Source: Coemansia sp. RSA 922 (Eukaryota > Kickxellomycota > Kickxellomycetes > Kickxellales > Kickxellaceae). Taken from it: a DNA stretch of 50,225 nucleotides. Shown piece after piece: positions 1 through 9,188 of the stretch. The stretch lies in contig JANBQS010000035.1 of the NCBI GenBank assembly GCA_027577415.1, forward strand, positions 1 to 50,225, given 5' to 3'. How positions within the stretch are numbered: position 1 is the first letter of the stretch; every line of letters begins with the position of its first letter. Both the position numbers and the translations under genes were made by a program. The notes beneath the pieces are model-generated. The model saw nothing but the letters and a program-made list of their open reading frames with translations, was not told the origin of the DNA and made no database searches.

Positions 1-59
1 TGTATTTGTTAGCGACATTTATCTTTCACTATTATTTCCTACTTGAACCATTACGAAAT

Positions 60-1250
60 ATGCGCCAAGCGACTCTGCATTCAATTATATCTATCAGTGC
101 GCTCTCGATTAGCGCATGGGCAGCCGGCGTTACTCAGTGCACATCAATTGCCGAGCGCAAGGAAATCCTCGACTTGTCTCCGGAAGAGTGGAGTGTGTTG
201 CAAAGCACAGTCGCGATACTAAGGCGCGATGGCTGGTTCCAGTGGTACTCGTACATCCACGACACCTCATTCAACAGCATTCACGGTACATCGCATTTTT
301 TCCCGTTTCACCGGCGGTTTATCCGAGACTTTGAGATGATTGGACAGAGATACGATCCGCGGTTTGCCGTTCCCTATTGGAACGAGTTCAAGGACTACCG
401 CGACCCAGCGCTCTCCCCCATATTGAGTACCTCATACTTTGGAGGCAACGGACGCGCGACTGACAGTTGTGTCAGCGACGGCCTGCAGGCAGGCTGGACA
501 ATGACATACCCCAATAGCCACTGTTTGGCGAGGACATTCAACGGTGGTGCGCAGATCCAGGCATGGTACACATCAGAGTACACGAGCTCGGTGATGCAGC
601 GCGATACCACAATGGCCAAATTCCGACCAGATATCGAGTACACCGTACATGGAGCGGCCCACATTGGGTTGGGTGGCGATATGTCGACTCGAACCAGCAC
701 CAACGACATGGTGTTCATGATACATCATGCCTTTATTGACCATATTTGGGCATCGTGGCAGAGTCAGGGCTACCAGATGACAATGGACGGGCCAGGCGCA
801 CCAGGAGAACCTGATGTGACACTTGCGTCGTTGCTCCCTTATTACCAGGAGCCCATCGAGTCGGTGATGACGCTTGGGTGGGGTCTGATGTGCTACGGGT
901 ACGCAGCGCCAGTGCGTTCAGCGCCTAGAACTACAACGAGGCGGCGCCGTGGCTTGAATATGGCGTTTGGTGACGTAGCCGCAGACTTGGCTAGGACGCT
1001 GCCCGTGCACTTGCTGCAAAAGTGGTTTCCGGGCGTCAACGCCTCTGCGCCGAGGCTTGGCGCCACGCGCATAGCTCATGGGGCCAAGGGGCTGGCAAAA
1101 AATGGCGGTGGCATGCCTCTGCCTATGGACGTGCCTGCGGAGTGGGTCGACATGCATGGCTATGACAAGCACGAGGTGAGGCGGGTGGTTGAGGAGGCGC
1201 GCGACTTTGTAAACGATATGAACGAGGCTGGATATGCACCACTGTACTAG
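60..1250 (+). CDS. Secreted tyrosinase (type-3 copper oxidase)
   Basis: Tyrosinases oxidise mono- or diphenols to quinones, feeding melanin or wall cross-linking. The copper-A site reads YIHD...IHGTSHFFPFHRRF, giving ligands His67, His75 and His84. The copper-B site has HGAAH (His197, His201) and MIHHAFIDHIWASWQ (third ligand His223). All six histidines are present, so the enzyme is probably active. I start at the ATG at 60, 18 codons inside a longer open frame, because it begins directly with a signal-peptide-like stretch (MRQATLHSIISISALSISAW) followed by small residues. The protein is 396 residues. A CYGY motif follows the copper-B domain, then a basic RRRR segment and a tail ending in MNEAGYAPLY, perhaps a C-terminal extension removed on maturation (inference). 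Physiological substrate unknown. Confidence 0.9.
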   Translation: MRQATLHSIISISALSISAWAAGVTQCTSIAERKEILDLSPEEWSVLQSTVAILRRDGWFQWYSYIHDTSFNSIHGTSHFFPFHRRFIRDFEMIGQRYDPRFAVPYWNEFKDYRDPALSPILSTSYFGGNGRATDSCVSDGLQAGWTMTYPNSHCLARTFNGGAQIQAWYTSEYTSSVMQRDTTMAKFRPDIEYTVHGAAHIGLGGDMSTRTSTNDMVFMIHHAFIDHIWASWQSQGYQMTMDGPGAPGEPDVTLASLLPYYQEPIESVMTLGWGLMCYGYAAPVRSAPRTTTRRRRGLNMAFGDVAADLARTLPVHLLQKWFPGVNASAPRLGATRIAHGAKGLAKNGGGMPLPMDVPAEWVDMHGYDKHEVRRVVEEARDFVNDMNEAGYAPLY

Positions 1251-1721
1251 GTCTTTTTTTTCGATGGATCCTGCGCATACTCGTTCCCAAAAAAATTTGA
1301 CCACGCCTCTGTTATGTGCATAAACGACATTGGCTGTCATTGTTTACTCTAGATTTTTACCCGCGCATTGGTATGCACTCTGTCGAACTAAAGTCCCGGC
1401 CTACCGCCACCGCCTTTTGAATGCAGCTCAATGTGTGGAGTGATGGGGGGAGGGAAGATGAGCCTGTTTTTGCACGCGCTAAGGATGACCAAAAGAAAAA
1501 AATCCTTTCCAGCTAAAGACCTCGCCTGACTATTTCTTTTTACTGCAATTTCTTCCTTTTGCTTCTTAACTGTCCTTAATTCATATTCATATTTTTTTCG
1601 TTCTTCCATAAATCGACGTACTTTGTCAATTACCTCTCTCTGTTCCTCTTGACCGACAGTTCAGACGTTTTCTTATTTCTTTCTTACTTGTGCATTTATT
1701 GCGGTGGTTCAAATTGTCGAA
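1251..1721. other. Intergenic: tyrosinase 3' end and SVF1 leader
   Basis: No gene is seen here. The half nearest SVF1 is pyrimidine-rich on the + strand (tttctttcttact-type runs just before the ATG), as expected of a fungal promoter and 5' leader. Short open frames on both strands show no family resemblance. Confidence 0.5.
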
Positions 1722-2834
1722 ATGCTAAACAAGATGCACAAAAAGACACTCACGGCGGCATCGCTCGTTCACGATGGTCAGCCAATTGCCACTCAAGCCG
1801 TGCCCAAGGACTTTGCCTGGCTCCGTGATAGTACTGGTTCCGAGACGCAGACAATGTATTTCCATCTCGACAATGGCTGCGTTGGCTTTGTGCAGATAGC
1901 CTGGGCGTACCTGGCTCTAACGACGACGATAGAGACCAACGCCATGTTCTACGTACCCGGACACCCGTGCGTTTTTGAGACACACAACGGCCACAACCTT
2001 AAAGTGAAGAAGGACAGCTACGAGTACGAGTGTAAGGGCCTGTCGATGTCCTGGGACAAGGACCATACAAGGCTGAGCGTCAAGTACACTGCGGGCAAGG
2101 AGCGCGACCCCAAGGGCGTGGCGGCCAGTTTCGAGTTTGTTCGGAAAAGCGAGGGCTACAAGATTGGAGACGCCAAGAATCATATCGCTGAGGGAACCGC
2201 GGCCCACTACTTTTACCCGGCTGGCGAAGTCACTGCCAAGGGCGAGATTGGCACTGTCAAGTTCGAGTCCTCTGGCGTCGCTCTCTTTATCCACGCGCAC
2301 TCGGGTAACATTATGCCCTATAACGTTGGCGCCGAGTGGAATATGAATTTCTTTACTGGTCACCGCGAGGGCGCTCCAAAGGAGGACAAGGACCGTGTTA
2401 CGTTCCATATTCTTCAGTACCGGACGCCCGATAACGTTGGTGCTGTCAATTGTTCCAACGCTGGGCTCACTGAGGATAACAGCCTCAAGGCAGTGTTCTG
2501 GAATACGACGGTCGAGCACTTTGAGATGGTCAAGGATGAGAACGGCAGTGGCTACGAGATCCCACGTCGCGTGCTGTTCACCTCGACGGGTAAGACTGTG
2601 GATGGCAAGAATATCAAGGCTGTCTTTGACGCTCGGCCCTCGCTGCGCCTCCATGATATCGATGTTCTTGGCGAAATGCCCTATGTCATTCGCCGCATTG
2701 TTCAGGCCCTCATTACTAAGCCGTTCATCTTTGAGCGCTTTGAGGAAAACGCAAAGATCTCTGTCGAAATCGAAGGCGAAGAGCCCTACAACATCGTCGG
2801 TGTCGCTTTCCACGAACACACGCTAATGAAGTAA
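1722..2834 (+). CDS. SVF1: Survival factor 1 family protein (Svf1)
   Basis: Svf1 is a fungal protein with two lipocalin-like halves, needed for survival of oxidative and cold stress. It has been linked to ceramide handling between ER and Golgi. The diagnostic N-terminal motif is clear: SETQTMYFHLDNGCVGFVQI (about residues 39-58, yeast form TETQTFYF...GFVQV). A beta-rich stretch follows, and a C-terminal domain ending YNIVGVAFHEHTLMK. The open frame could begin at a GTG (1704). The first ATG is at 1722 (MLNKMHKK...) and a second at 1734; I take the first. At 370 residues it is shorter than the roughly 480 of the yeast protein. It is convergent with the metal transporter gene downstream. Confidence 0.88.
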   Translation: MLNKMHKKTLTAASLVHDGQPIATQAVPKDFAWLRDSTGSETQTMYFHLDNGCVGFVQIAWAYLALTTTIETNAMFYVPGHPCVFETHNGHNLKVKKDSYEYECKGLSMSWDKDHTRLSVKYTAGKERDPKGVAASFEFVRKSEGYKIGDAKNHIAEGTAAHYFYPAGEVTAKGEIGTVKFESSGVALFIHAHSGNIMPYNVGAEWNMNFFTGHREGAPKEDKDRVTFHILQYRTPDNVGAVNCSNAGLTEDNSLKAVFWNTTVEHFEMVKDENGSGYEIPRRVLFTSTGKTVDGKNIKAVFDARPSLRLHDIDVLGEMPYVIRRIVQALITKPFIFERFEENAKISVEIEGEEPYNIVGVAFHEHTLMK

Positions 2835-3004
2835 CACTATTCGTTTTTCTTCTTCTTATACCTTTCTATATTGCTCTTATGTGCCTATAGCTTACTAATC
2901 TTTTTTCTTTCTATATTTTCTTTTCAAACTTGGGTTTATACACGCAATAACTGCCCCCCCCATTCTCTTCTTCTACTTTTGATGTATGCAAGTATCAAAT
3001 ATAT

Positions 3005-4327
3005 TTAGAGCTTCTTAATAGTAGCGCCATCACTAGTAACCACATCTATATCAATGTTCTGAATAAACTTGAGTCTACGGCGCAGTCCATCTCTGACATG
3101 CCACACGGCGTGCTCAATGCTAGCAGCAGACTGACTGGGTGCAAACTTTAGGCTAGCTGTGACATGGATAAACGGGCCCGATTTCCGGCACCGCACGTCG
3201 CCCAAAGCTCTGACCTCAGGCACATCTATTACAACCAGGGCCAAGGCATCTGCGACGTCCTTCGTAACGTGGGTGGGTGGTGGTGTATCAGTGATCTCTC
3301 TGATAGCGTCCATAGCCATTTGAGTGCCGCTCTTCGCCAGCATTGCGCTAACCACCAGGCCGCCAATAGCGTCCAAAATAGGAAAGCCCATGATAGCACC
3401 ACCGATAGCACCGACAGACACCAGACTAGTCAATGCATCGCTACGGTGATGCCAAGCATTGGCAATAAGTACGTTAGATTTAGTCCGACGGCCGACCTTC
3501 ATCGTGGCCTGGAACAGCGCCTCATTGATGCCGATCGATCCCACCGCAAACCAAATAGCACGCGGATCCACAACAACCGCGCCGTCCACCACAGAGTGCG
3601 CCCCGCCATGCGCATGACCCAGCAACGACGAAGGTGCCGACACTGCGGCCGTACCAATAACGCCAGGCAAAAAATGCAGCACCTGGTCCAGAGCATGCGA
3701 GCCAATTCCTAGCCCCGCAGCCACCAAAAATGCACTAACAAAAAGCGTGCCCAGCGCCTCATATCTACCATATCCATAAGGATGAGTAGTATCTGCGGGC
3801 TGCCTCGATTTACGGAACGTATATAGCGTAACAAGGTCACCCAGTATATCGCTCAAAGAGTGTGCTGCATCAGCCAAAAGCGCCGAGCTGTGGAAATACA
3901 CGCCCGCTGCGCCTTTCGCCACGCTCATGCCAAAGTTAGCCCCCATGCCAATCAACGTTATACGTGACCCAGCCTGATGGTGCTCTATCAGATCTATCTT
4001 GCTGGCAGAGTCTTCGCTAGTGTGCGTGTGTGCGCTAAATAGCCCATGGCTGTGCGAATGCTGGTGGTCGACATTGCCCTTTTGCGCTTGGTATAGAGCG
4101 CGCGAGAGGCTCGAAAAGTTGCTGGCTGTGGTCTTTAGCGTCTCTAGCTCTTGTGAGCTCCATTTCGTCCCAGACCGACCGCTAGTCGTCAGGCAATGGT
4201 GAGCTAGGCGTGTGGTCATGGTGCTAGGACGTCGGAGGAGCCAGCCAGACTGCATGTGCTGCGCAGCTGCAGTGCGCCACGCTGTCAGCAACGAGCTACG
4301 AAGACACCGATATTGTTGAGTACTCAT
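3005..4327 (-). CDS. Mitochondrial-type cation diffusion facilitator (Mmt1/Mmt2-like)
   Basis: A 440-residue CDF transporter that would move iron, zinc or another divalent metal across a membrane by proton exchange. The metal-site signatures are present: DAAHSLSD in TM2 (Asp153, His156, Asp160) and HHRSD in TM5 (His293, Asp297). The HSSALLADAAHSLSDILGD context and a TM5 site with His instead of the first Asp fit the Mmt1/Mmt2 mitochondrial branch. The first 70 residues are rich in Arg, Ser and Thr with almost no acids, consistent with a mitochondrial presequence. A histidine-rich stretch (HQHSHSH...HTHT, 88-103) precedes TM1, and a second lies in the loop near 238-244. The C-terminal cytoplasmic domain covers about 350-440. 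Metal specificity cannot be read from sequence. Confidence 0.88.
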   Translation of the reverse strand: MSTQQYRCLRSSLLTAWRTAAAQHMQSGWLLRRPSTMTTRLAHHCLTTSGRSGTKWSSQELETLKTTASNFSSLSRALYQAQKGNVDHQHSHSHGLFSAHTHTSEDSASKIDLIEHHQAGSRITLIGMGANFGMSVAKGAAGVYFHSSALLADAAHSLSDILGDLVTLYTFRKSRQPADTTHPYGYGRYEALGTLFVSAFLVAAGLGIGSHALDQVLHFLPGVIGTAAVSAPSSLLGHAHGGAHSVVDGAVVVDPRAIWFAVGSIGINEALFQATMKVGRRTKSNVLIANAWHHRSDALTSLVSVGAIGGAIMGFPILDAIGGLVVSAMLAKSGTQMAMDAIREITDTPPPTHVTKDVADALALVVIDVPEVRALGDVRCRKSGPFIHVTASLKFAPSQSAASIEHAVWHVRDGLRRRLKFIQNIDIDVVTSDGATIKKL

Positions 4328-4556
4328 TCAAATAATGTTTCTAGCAGCTGTGTATAATGAATTTCAAAAAAGAGAGCAAGCGCAGTTTAACTGGACTAGA
4401 GAGAGAAACGAAGCTGAATGGCGTGACCTCAAAAAAAAGGATGAGGGGAGGGGTTTTCGCAGTCACCCAGTTTGGACTTTCGGACCAAAGAGCCGAAGGA
4501 AAGTCCGAGATGACAATGCAGTGAACAAAGAAGCTGCTCAAAGAAGAACCAATCTT

Positions 4557-5672
4557 TTAGGCTGGTGACGAAATGCGCAGATCCATTCTTTTGGCCGCCG
4601 GTTCTACGATCTGAAGTTTATCCTCTCCTGCATTGGTAGCACCTAGGGCATCGTCAAATGCATCCTCAAACTGCCTCTTTTTGTTAGCATCGACAGCCGT
4701 CTCCTCTTCTTCCACGGCTATGTTCTGCTGAGGTCGTGGCAGCTTCGCCGGTGCCGTCGGTCGCGGCAAATTGCGAAAATAGGGATGCTGTAAGGCATCA
4801 GCCGCACTGATCCTCTGGACTGGGTTAAAAGTCAGCATCTTATTCATAAGATCCACCGCGTCCTCTGAAGATCCGCGGAACAAATCGCTGAACTGAGGTT
4901 TAGGAAATTTTTCAAAATTGAACCCCATAGGCAGCTTCGACATTCCCGGCCAATCGTCTTCAGTCGGCGTACCACGAGCCCTAAATATCGTAGTTAGTTG
5001 CTCTATATCCGTGGCTCCAGGCAGATACGGCGCGCGCAAAGACAGCTCAGCGAAAATACAGCCCATTGCCCAAATATCGATAGATCCCGTATAATTAGTA
5101 GCACCCAGTAATAGTTCGGGAGCCCGGTACCATCTAGTAACAGTCTGCGACGTCATAGCACGCTTAACGTCACCAAACTCACGGGCCAGACCGAAATCAG
5201 CCAGTTTTAGCTGTCCATTAGAAGCGATGAGAAAGTTGTTTGGCTTCAAATCCCGATGCAACAACCAGCATTTATGACAGTGGTCGAGTCCACGCAACGC
5301 CATCATCATCCAGCTCTTGATATCCGCCGGCATAAACACCAGGCTCTTGTCCTTGATTACGTTCTCCAAGTCTGTGTCCAGAAACTCTAGCACCAAGTTT
5401 AGATTGGTTTTGTGCGAAAATACGTCAATCAGCTCAATGACGTTCGGGTGTCGTAGTTCGCGCAATGCTTTGACTTCTCGGATCGCCGACATGTCTAGTC
5501 CGCTGCGCATATTGCCTAGCTTGATCTTTTTTATGGCTACTTTGCGGTTCGTTCTGATGTGATGGCCCAAGTATACTACGGCGTATGTTCCCTCGCCTAG
5601 TTTCTTTTCCTTTTTGTACAGCGATTCTGTCTCCTTATTGATCTCCTCGCCGAGTACCGCCTTTGACGCCAT
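4557..5672 (-). CDS. CDK7: Cyclin-dependent kinase 7 (TFIIH CAK kinase, Kin28/Mcs6)
   Basis: This serine/threonine kinase of TFIIH phosphorylates the RNA polymerase II C-terminal repeat. In many fungi and animals it also activates other CDKs. Visible motifs: glycine loop GEGTYAVV (26-33), VAIKK lysine 48, a cyclin-binding helix with IRE (Glu66), HRDLKPNN (His139-Asn146), DFG (159-161), and an activation loop RAMTSQTVTRWYRAPE with phosphorylatable Thr174. The helix region LDMSAIREVKAL matches the CDK7-type NRTALRE rather than PSTAIRE, and the loop HKTNLNLVLEFLDTDLE is CDK7-like. The protein is 371 residues. The tail after about 312 is Pro- and Glu-rich, with a possible nuclear signal near NKKRQ. 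Start at the only upstream Met (MASKAVLG). Its 3' end is 229 bp from the CDF start. Confidence 0.93.
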   Translation of the reverse strand: MASKAVLGEEINKETESLYKKEKKLGEGTYAVVYLGHHIRTNRKVAIKKIKLGNMRSGLDMSAIREVKALRELRHPNVIELIDVFSHKTNLNLVLEFLDTDLENVIKDKSLVFMPADIKSWMMMALRGLDHCHKCWLLHRDLKPNNFLIASNGQLKLADFGLAREFGDVKRAMTSQTVTRWYRAPELLLGATNYTGSIDIWAMGCIFAELSLRAPYLPGATDIEQLTTIFRARGTPTEDDWPGMSKLPMGFNFEKFPKPQFSDLFRGSSEDAVDLMNKMLTFNPVQRISAADALQHPYFRNLPRPTAPAKLPRPQQNIAVEEEETAVDANKKRQFEDAFDDALGATNAGEDKLQIVEPAAKRMDLRISSPA

Positions 5673-5813
5673 GTTGAGTTTATGTAATACAATAAAATTT
5701 GAGGAAGAAAAAAAGGTTGAAAAAGTTGTCTCTCAATTTCGCCCAAACATGGCTTGCATACTCAGGGCATGTTAGTTGCATCAAAAGTTTATGGGCTTAT
5801 TTTTATTCTTAAA

Positions 5814-6596
5814 CTACTCGATAGTTGGCACACGCACTCGCCGCTTGCCCTTTCGCTTAATTGTTGTGACAGCAAGTACGCTATCTGCCGAGGATGTGTT
5901 GCTGGGATCCATACCAGCAACAGCAGCAGTGGTCGCAATCGCTACAGGCGTGACTGGTCGAGAGATCACTGAGGTTGCCAATCGACGTGACGGGCTTTCA
6001 ATTCCCAAGCCACTAGACCCGCGATCCACGCTGCCTGTGGTTAGGACAGCGGATACCGAAGGCGGTAATTCCAGAACGGCAATTCCAGGCTCAATACCTT
6101 CACTTTCAGCACGCCTGCCCGCCAAGCTCTCAGGCAAGCTTCTCAGCACAGGCACCGACCGCGAACCAACCTGCTCACCCGAATCAGGCATGGGCGAAGG
6201 CGGCAAGGATGTCGAGTCGTGTCTCGACATAGGACCAAGTGCCCGAACCTGAGCCAATGCAGGAGATGCCTGGGCGGCCGGTACTGGCCGTGCACGTTCC
6301 TGTGCCATCCACTCAGCGACCATTTGATCTTGCTTTGCGCGATGAGCTTTGAGTCGATCCGCACGCCGTTTCATATCGCTGACTCTCGCCTGTATAAGCA
6401 TCATCTTGCGTTGGACTAGGTTGGCCTGGTTAATATAGAATGTCAGAGTGGGAAGCAGCTCATCTTCGACCCCATCGCCTTGTGATAGCCGCGTGTGTAT
6501 CGCCCGGAGTCCACCGAGGAGTATCTGCTGGTGCGACTCTAGTGCGTCAAGTGACTCTGCTAGTGCCGGGACGAGTGAGGCCGGTGGTGCGCTCAT
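5814..6596 (-). CDS. BLOC-1 subunit 6 / pallidin-like coiled-coil protein
   Basis: The N-terminal ~110 residues form a helical region. It contains LESHQQILLGGLRAIHTRL, then YINQANLVQRKMMLIQARVS and DMKRRADRLKAHR. The second part resembles the C-terminal coiled coil of pallidin (BLOC1S6: KEMLMLHEKTSKLKKRALKLQ), a subunit of BLOC-1 in endosome and lysosome-related sorting. The remaining 150 residues are Ser/Pro/Ala-rich and probably disordered, ending in a basic KRKGKRRVRVP patch. Starts are possible at 6638, 6608 or 6596. I prefer the last (MSAPPASLVPAL). This gives 260 residues, longer than animal pallidin (about 170). The family call rests on coiled-coil similarity, so another Snapin/pallidin-type subunit is possible. 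Confidence 0.55.
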   Translation of the reverse strand: MSAPPASLVPALAESLDALESHQQILLGGLRAIHTRLSQGDGVEDELLPTLTFYINQANLVQRKMMLIQARVSDMKRRADRLKAHRAKQDQMVAEWMAQERARPVPAAQASPALAQVRALGPMSRHDSTSLPPSPMPDSGEQVGSRSVPVLRSLPESLAGRRAESEGIEPGIAVLELPPSVSAVLTTGSVDRGSSGLGIESPSRRLATSVISRPVTPVAIATTAAVAGMDPSNTSSADSVLAVTTIKRKGKRRVRVPTIE

Positions 6597-6713
6597 ATTA
6601 TTTTTCATATAGAGTGAATGCGAAAAGAGATGATACAAGATGCCACAGACGCGAAAAAAAAAGCTTCAAAGGCATGACAATATGCCAAATGCATGTGTAC
6701 ACACATATATCGA

Positions 6714-7667
6714 CTATGGGCGGCGGAGTTCCTGTGCTAGCAACGTGGCGACCTGAGGCAGGATGTCTTCAGCCGTTGCCTCCAACTTGGCAGTCGCCTC
6801 TTTGTCGCCGCGCGTCTCACCATAGTTAACGACCATGATCTCTTTCCCCTGTTCCCGTGCTTGCTTGACCAAGCGGTAGGCGCTAAAAGTAGCAAGACTA
6901 GTTCCACACACAAACAAGGCACTTGCGTCATCAACCATCCGATGTGACTGGCTACGCACTTTGTCAGGCACATTTCCTCCAAAGAACACCACAGTGGGCA
7001 TATAATTTCCAGTATGGCAATGCCGGCACTTGGGGTACTCGAAATCCTCATAGCGCAGCCCAGGCGGCAAGTCTACGTCACCGTCAGGACGTCTAGCAGG
7101 CTCCACGCCAGACCGTGCCATGGACCGATTAAACTCTGTCCAGTCTGGATTTAAAGCCTCCAAAACAGCCTGAAAACCATCTCTGCTTTCGATCTGCTTA
7201 CAGCTCAAGCACTGCACGTTTTGGAGGGTGCCGTGGAGCTCTAAGACGTTGATGCTCCCTGCTGCCAGATGTAAACCGTCGACGTTCTGTGTAATCAGCC
7301 CAGCCAGATACTCTGCTCTTTCGAGCGAGGCAAACGCATTGTGGATGGTGTTGGGCTCAGCACGGAACGCTGGGCGAATGCCAAAGAACGACCGTGCCCA
7401 GTACCGTTGTCTAGAGGCGTGCTGTGACACCAGTTCGTGGTGCAAAATGGGCCGGTAGTGACCATGGACGCGGTAGGTACCGCTAGACCCGCGGTAGTCG
7501 GGGATACCCGATGGAACGCTGACGCCAGCGCCAGTGAGCGCCAGAACTCGGCCCCTGTGCCTTTGAAAGTACGCAGCTACCGTCTCCAGCATAGCAGAAG
7601 TGACTGGGGTCTGGGTAGTGGGCAAGCCATACAAGCCCTGTATCTTGACTTTTGCAATGTGCGACAT
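6714..7667 (-). CDS. SIRT4-type sirtuin, NAD-dependent deacylase/ADP-ribosyltransferase
   Basis: The sirtuin core is complete: NAD motif TGAGVSVPSGIPDYRG (from residue 45), TQNVDGLH, catalytic HG (His145), and a zinc ribbon with Cys153, Cys156, Cys214 and Cys217. The stretch RQRYWARSFFG is a hallmark of the SIRT4 (class II) branch, as are VLNP-like and PDGDVDLPP segments before the second Cys pair. SIRT4 proteins act in mitochondria on acyl-lysines. The N-terminus here is short and not strongly presequence-like, so location is uncertain. I start at the ATG at 7667 (MSHIAKVKIQ) rather than 7706, giving 317 residues. Only 72 bp separate it from the SURF6 stop. Confidence 0.9.
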   Translation of the reverse strand: MSHIAKVKIQGLYGLPTTQTPVTSAMLETVAAYFQRHRGRVLALTGAGVSVPSGIPDYRGSSGTYRVHGHYRPILHHELVSQHASRQRYWARSFFGIRPAFRAEPNTIHNAFASLERAEYLAGLITQNVDGLHLAAGSINVLELHGTLQNVQCLSCKQIESRDGFQAVLEALNPDWTEFNRSMARSGVEPARRPDGDVDLPPGLRYEDFEYPKCRHCHTGNYMPTVVFFGGNVPDKVRSQSHRMVDDASALFVCGTSLATFSAYRLVKQAREQGKEIMVVNYGETRGDKEATAKLEATAEDILPQVATLLAQELRRP

Positions 7668-7739
7668 TGGTAATTGGTTTATAGCAAAAAAAGCTTGTAA
7701 GCACAAAAAAATATATGTTTGCGGAGGAGAGAGTAACTT

Positions 7740-9011
7740 TTACTTTTTGCCACCACGACCGCCACCCTTGCCGCCTCTGCTAGGCTTACCAGTCTTGCCA
7801 GGTTTGCTGGATCTTCCCTCGAATCCAGGGCGAGCCTTTGAGCCACCAGCCGATGACCCCTTCTTGCTAGCGCCACCAGGCTTACTAGCGCTCATAGCCT
7901 TCTCGATAGCCTTCTTGGACTTGCCCTGCCTCTTCATCTTCTTGGCATCGACACGGACCTTGATATTAGTCTCGCGTTTCTGGGCGCGCTCCTTGATCTT
8001 GGTAGCCACAGTCTCCTTCCGATCGTGCCACTCACGGCTGCTCTTCTTCTTTTGCTGCTCGTCGCGACGAACGGTCTTCCGCAGCAACTTGGGGTCATCC
8101 TTGACCTTCTCGCCCTTGGCCAGATCCAAAGCCTTGCCCCACCTGTCCTTCTCCTCCAGCTGATCGGCCTTTGCCGAATCGACCTTCCGGAGCTCATCCA
8201 TCTCGCGCTTCTTGTTCTCGACCTTGGCCAGCTGCTGCTTGACGTGAACCGACTTTTTCTTCATAATAGCGCCAGTCGTCAGCTTGCCAAAGTAAATGCT
8301 GCTCTTTACTTCTTGCGCGCCCGCCGCGTTCTCACCATTCGCAGAAGCCTTGGTCATGTTGGGCGTCTTGCTACCTAGAACCTGCTCAAGAGCAGGGGTG
8401 GTTCCGGATTTCTTGGCCTTGGCCTGCGCCTCCTTGGTGTTCTTCCGCCGCTTCATGCGCTTCTCGAGCAGTGCTTCGCGCGACACGTCGTCTTCGGGCG
8501 CCTTGCGCTTCTGCCGCAGGTTCTGGATACGAGCTTGCAGACGCTCGCGCAGCTCTGAGATGGAACCAGCCTCAGCCATGGGCACAACAACCTTGTCCTG
8601 CTCCGCCGGCTTGGCCTCGCCAAGGTCGAATGACATCTTTGCCATGTCAGTGGCATCATCCTCGACATCCATAGCGTTGTCGTCCTTGGGCTTTTGCTGC
8701 TTTGGTTGCTTTTTGGCCTTTGGCGTAGCGACTGTTTGACTTTCGAGCTTCTCGGCTTGCATGTCTTGCACGGTTTTGCGGTTCTCTGGGTCGAGTCGGG
8801 CTGCCTTAGCTGCGGCGCGGGCCTGGCGTTGAGCCTCCTTCTTCGTCTTCAGGTCCTTTTTGGTGTTCTTTTGGTACCGAGCATTGATCGTTTCCTTGTT
8901 TATTTCGGGCAAGTAGAACTTTGGCGGAATCAGACTGAGAAGGCTGTCGAATGTCTGCGCATGCTTTTGCAAGCTTGCCCGGATATCGCTGATACTAGGA
9001 ACTGCGCTCAT
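7740..9011 (-). CDS. SURF6: SURF6 / Rrp14 nucleolar ribosome-biogenesis protein
   Basis: Rrp14/SURF6 is a nucleolar RNA-binding factor in early 60S (and 40S) subunit assembly. The N-terminal RRP14 segment is recognisable (SLQKHAQTFDSLLSLIPPKF). A charged linker follows, with SISELRERLQARIQNLRQKR. The C-terminal SURF6 domain begins near SSIYFGKL and runs through KKKSVHVKQQLAKVE, KDRWGKALDLAKGEKVKDD and REWHDRKETVATKIKERAQK. The tail is Gly/Lys/Arg-rich (GGKGGGRGGKK), typical of nucleolar RNA-binding proteins. Total 423 residues with an unambiguous start (MSAVPSISDI). It is the first gene of the tandem minus-strand block, and its promoter faces the long spacer starting at 9012. Confidence 0.92.
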   Translation of the reverse strand: MSAVPSISDIRASLQKHAQTFDSLLSLIPPKFYLPEINKETINARYQKNTKKDLKTKKEAQRQARAAAKAARLDPENRKTVQDMQAEKLESQTVATPKAKKQPKQQKPKDDNAMDVEDDATDMAKMSFDLGEAKPAEQDKVVVPMAEAGSISELRERLQARIQNLRQKRKAPEDDVSREALLEKRMKRRKNTKEAQAKAKKSGTTPALEQVLGSKTPNMTKASANGENAAGAQEVKSSIYFGKLTTGAIMKKKSVHVKQQLAKVENKKREMDELRKVDSAKADQLEEKDRWGKALDLAKGEKVKDDPKLLRKTVRRDEQQKKKSSREWHDRKETVATKIKERAQKRETNIKVRVDAKKMKRQGKSKKAIEKAMSASKPGGASKKGSSAGGSKARPGFEGRSSKPGKTGKPSRGGKGGGRGGKK

Positions 9012-9188
9012 CTTTGCGAGTTTTAGCGATAGCTTGGAGATATAGAAAGAAAAATATTTAGAGAAAAGAAAAGTTCAAGCGTAAACTTTACCCGTTTAGA
9101 AAACTGTCGATCTTACTAGACCTGTAAATTTTTTTTTGTAATATCGGGTGATCAGGATCAATCGTGAGCTCAAAAAAATCCACCCACT

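Noticed and set aside
6..59. Upstream ATG extending the tyrosinase by 18 residues
   Set aside because: The signal-peptide-like sequence begins at the second Met (nt 60), so the extension would bury it.
1917..2819. A 300-codon frame antisense to SVF1
   Set aside because: The sense frame matches the Svf1 family throughout; the antisense frame has no recognisable motif.
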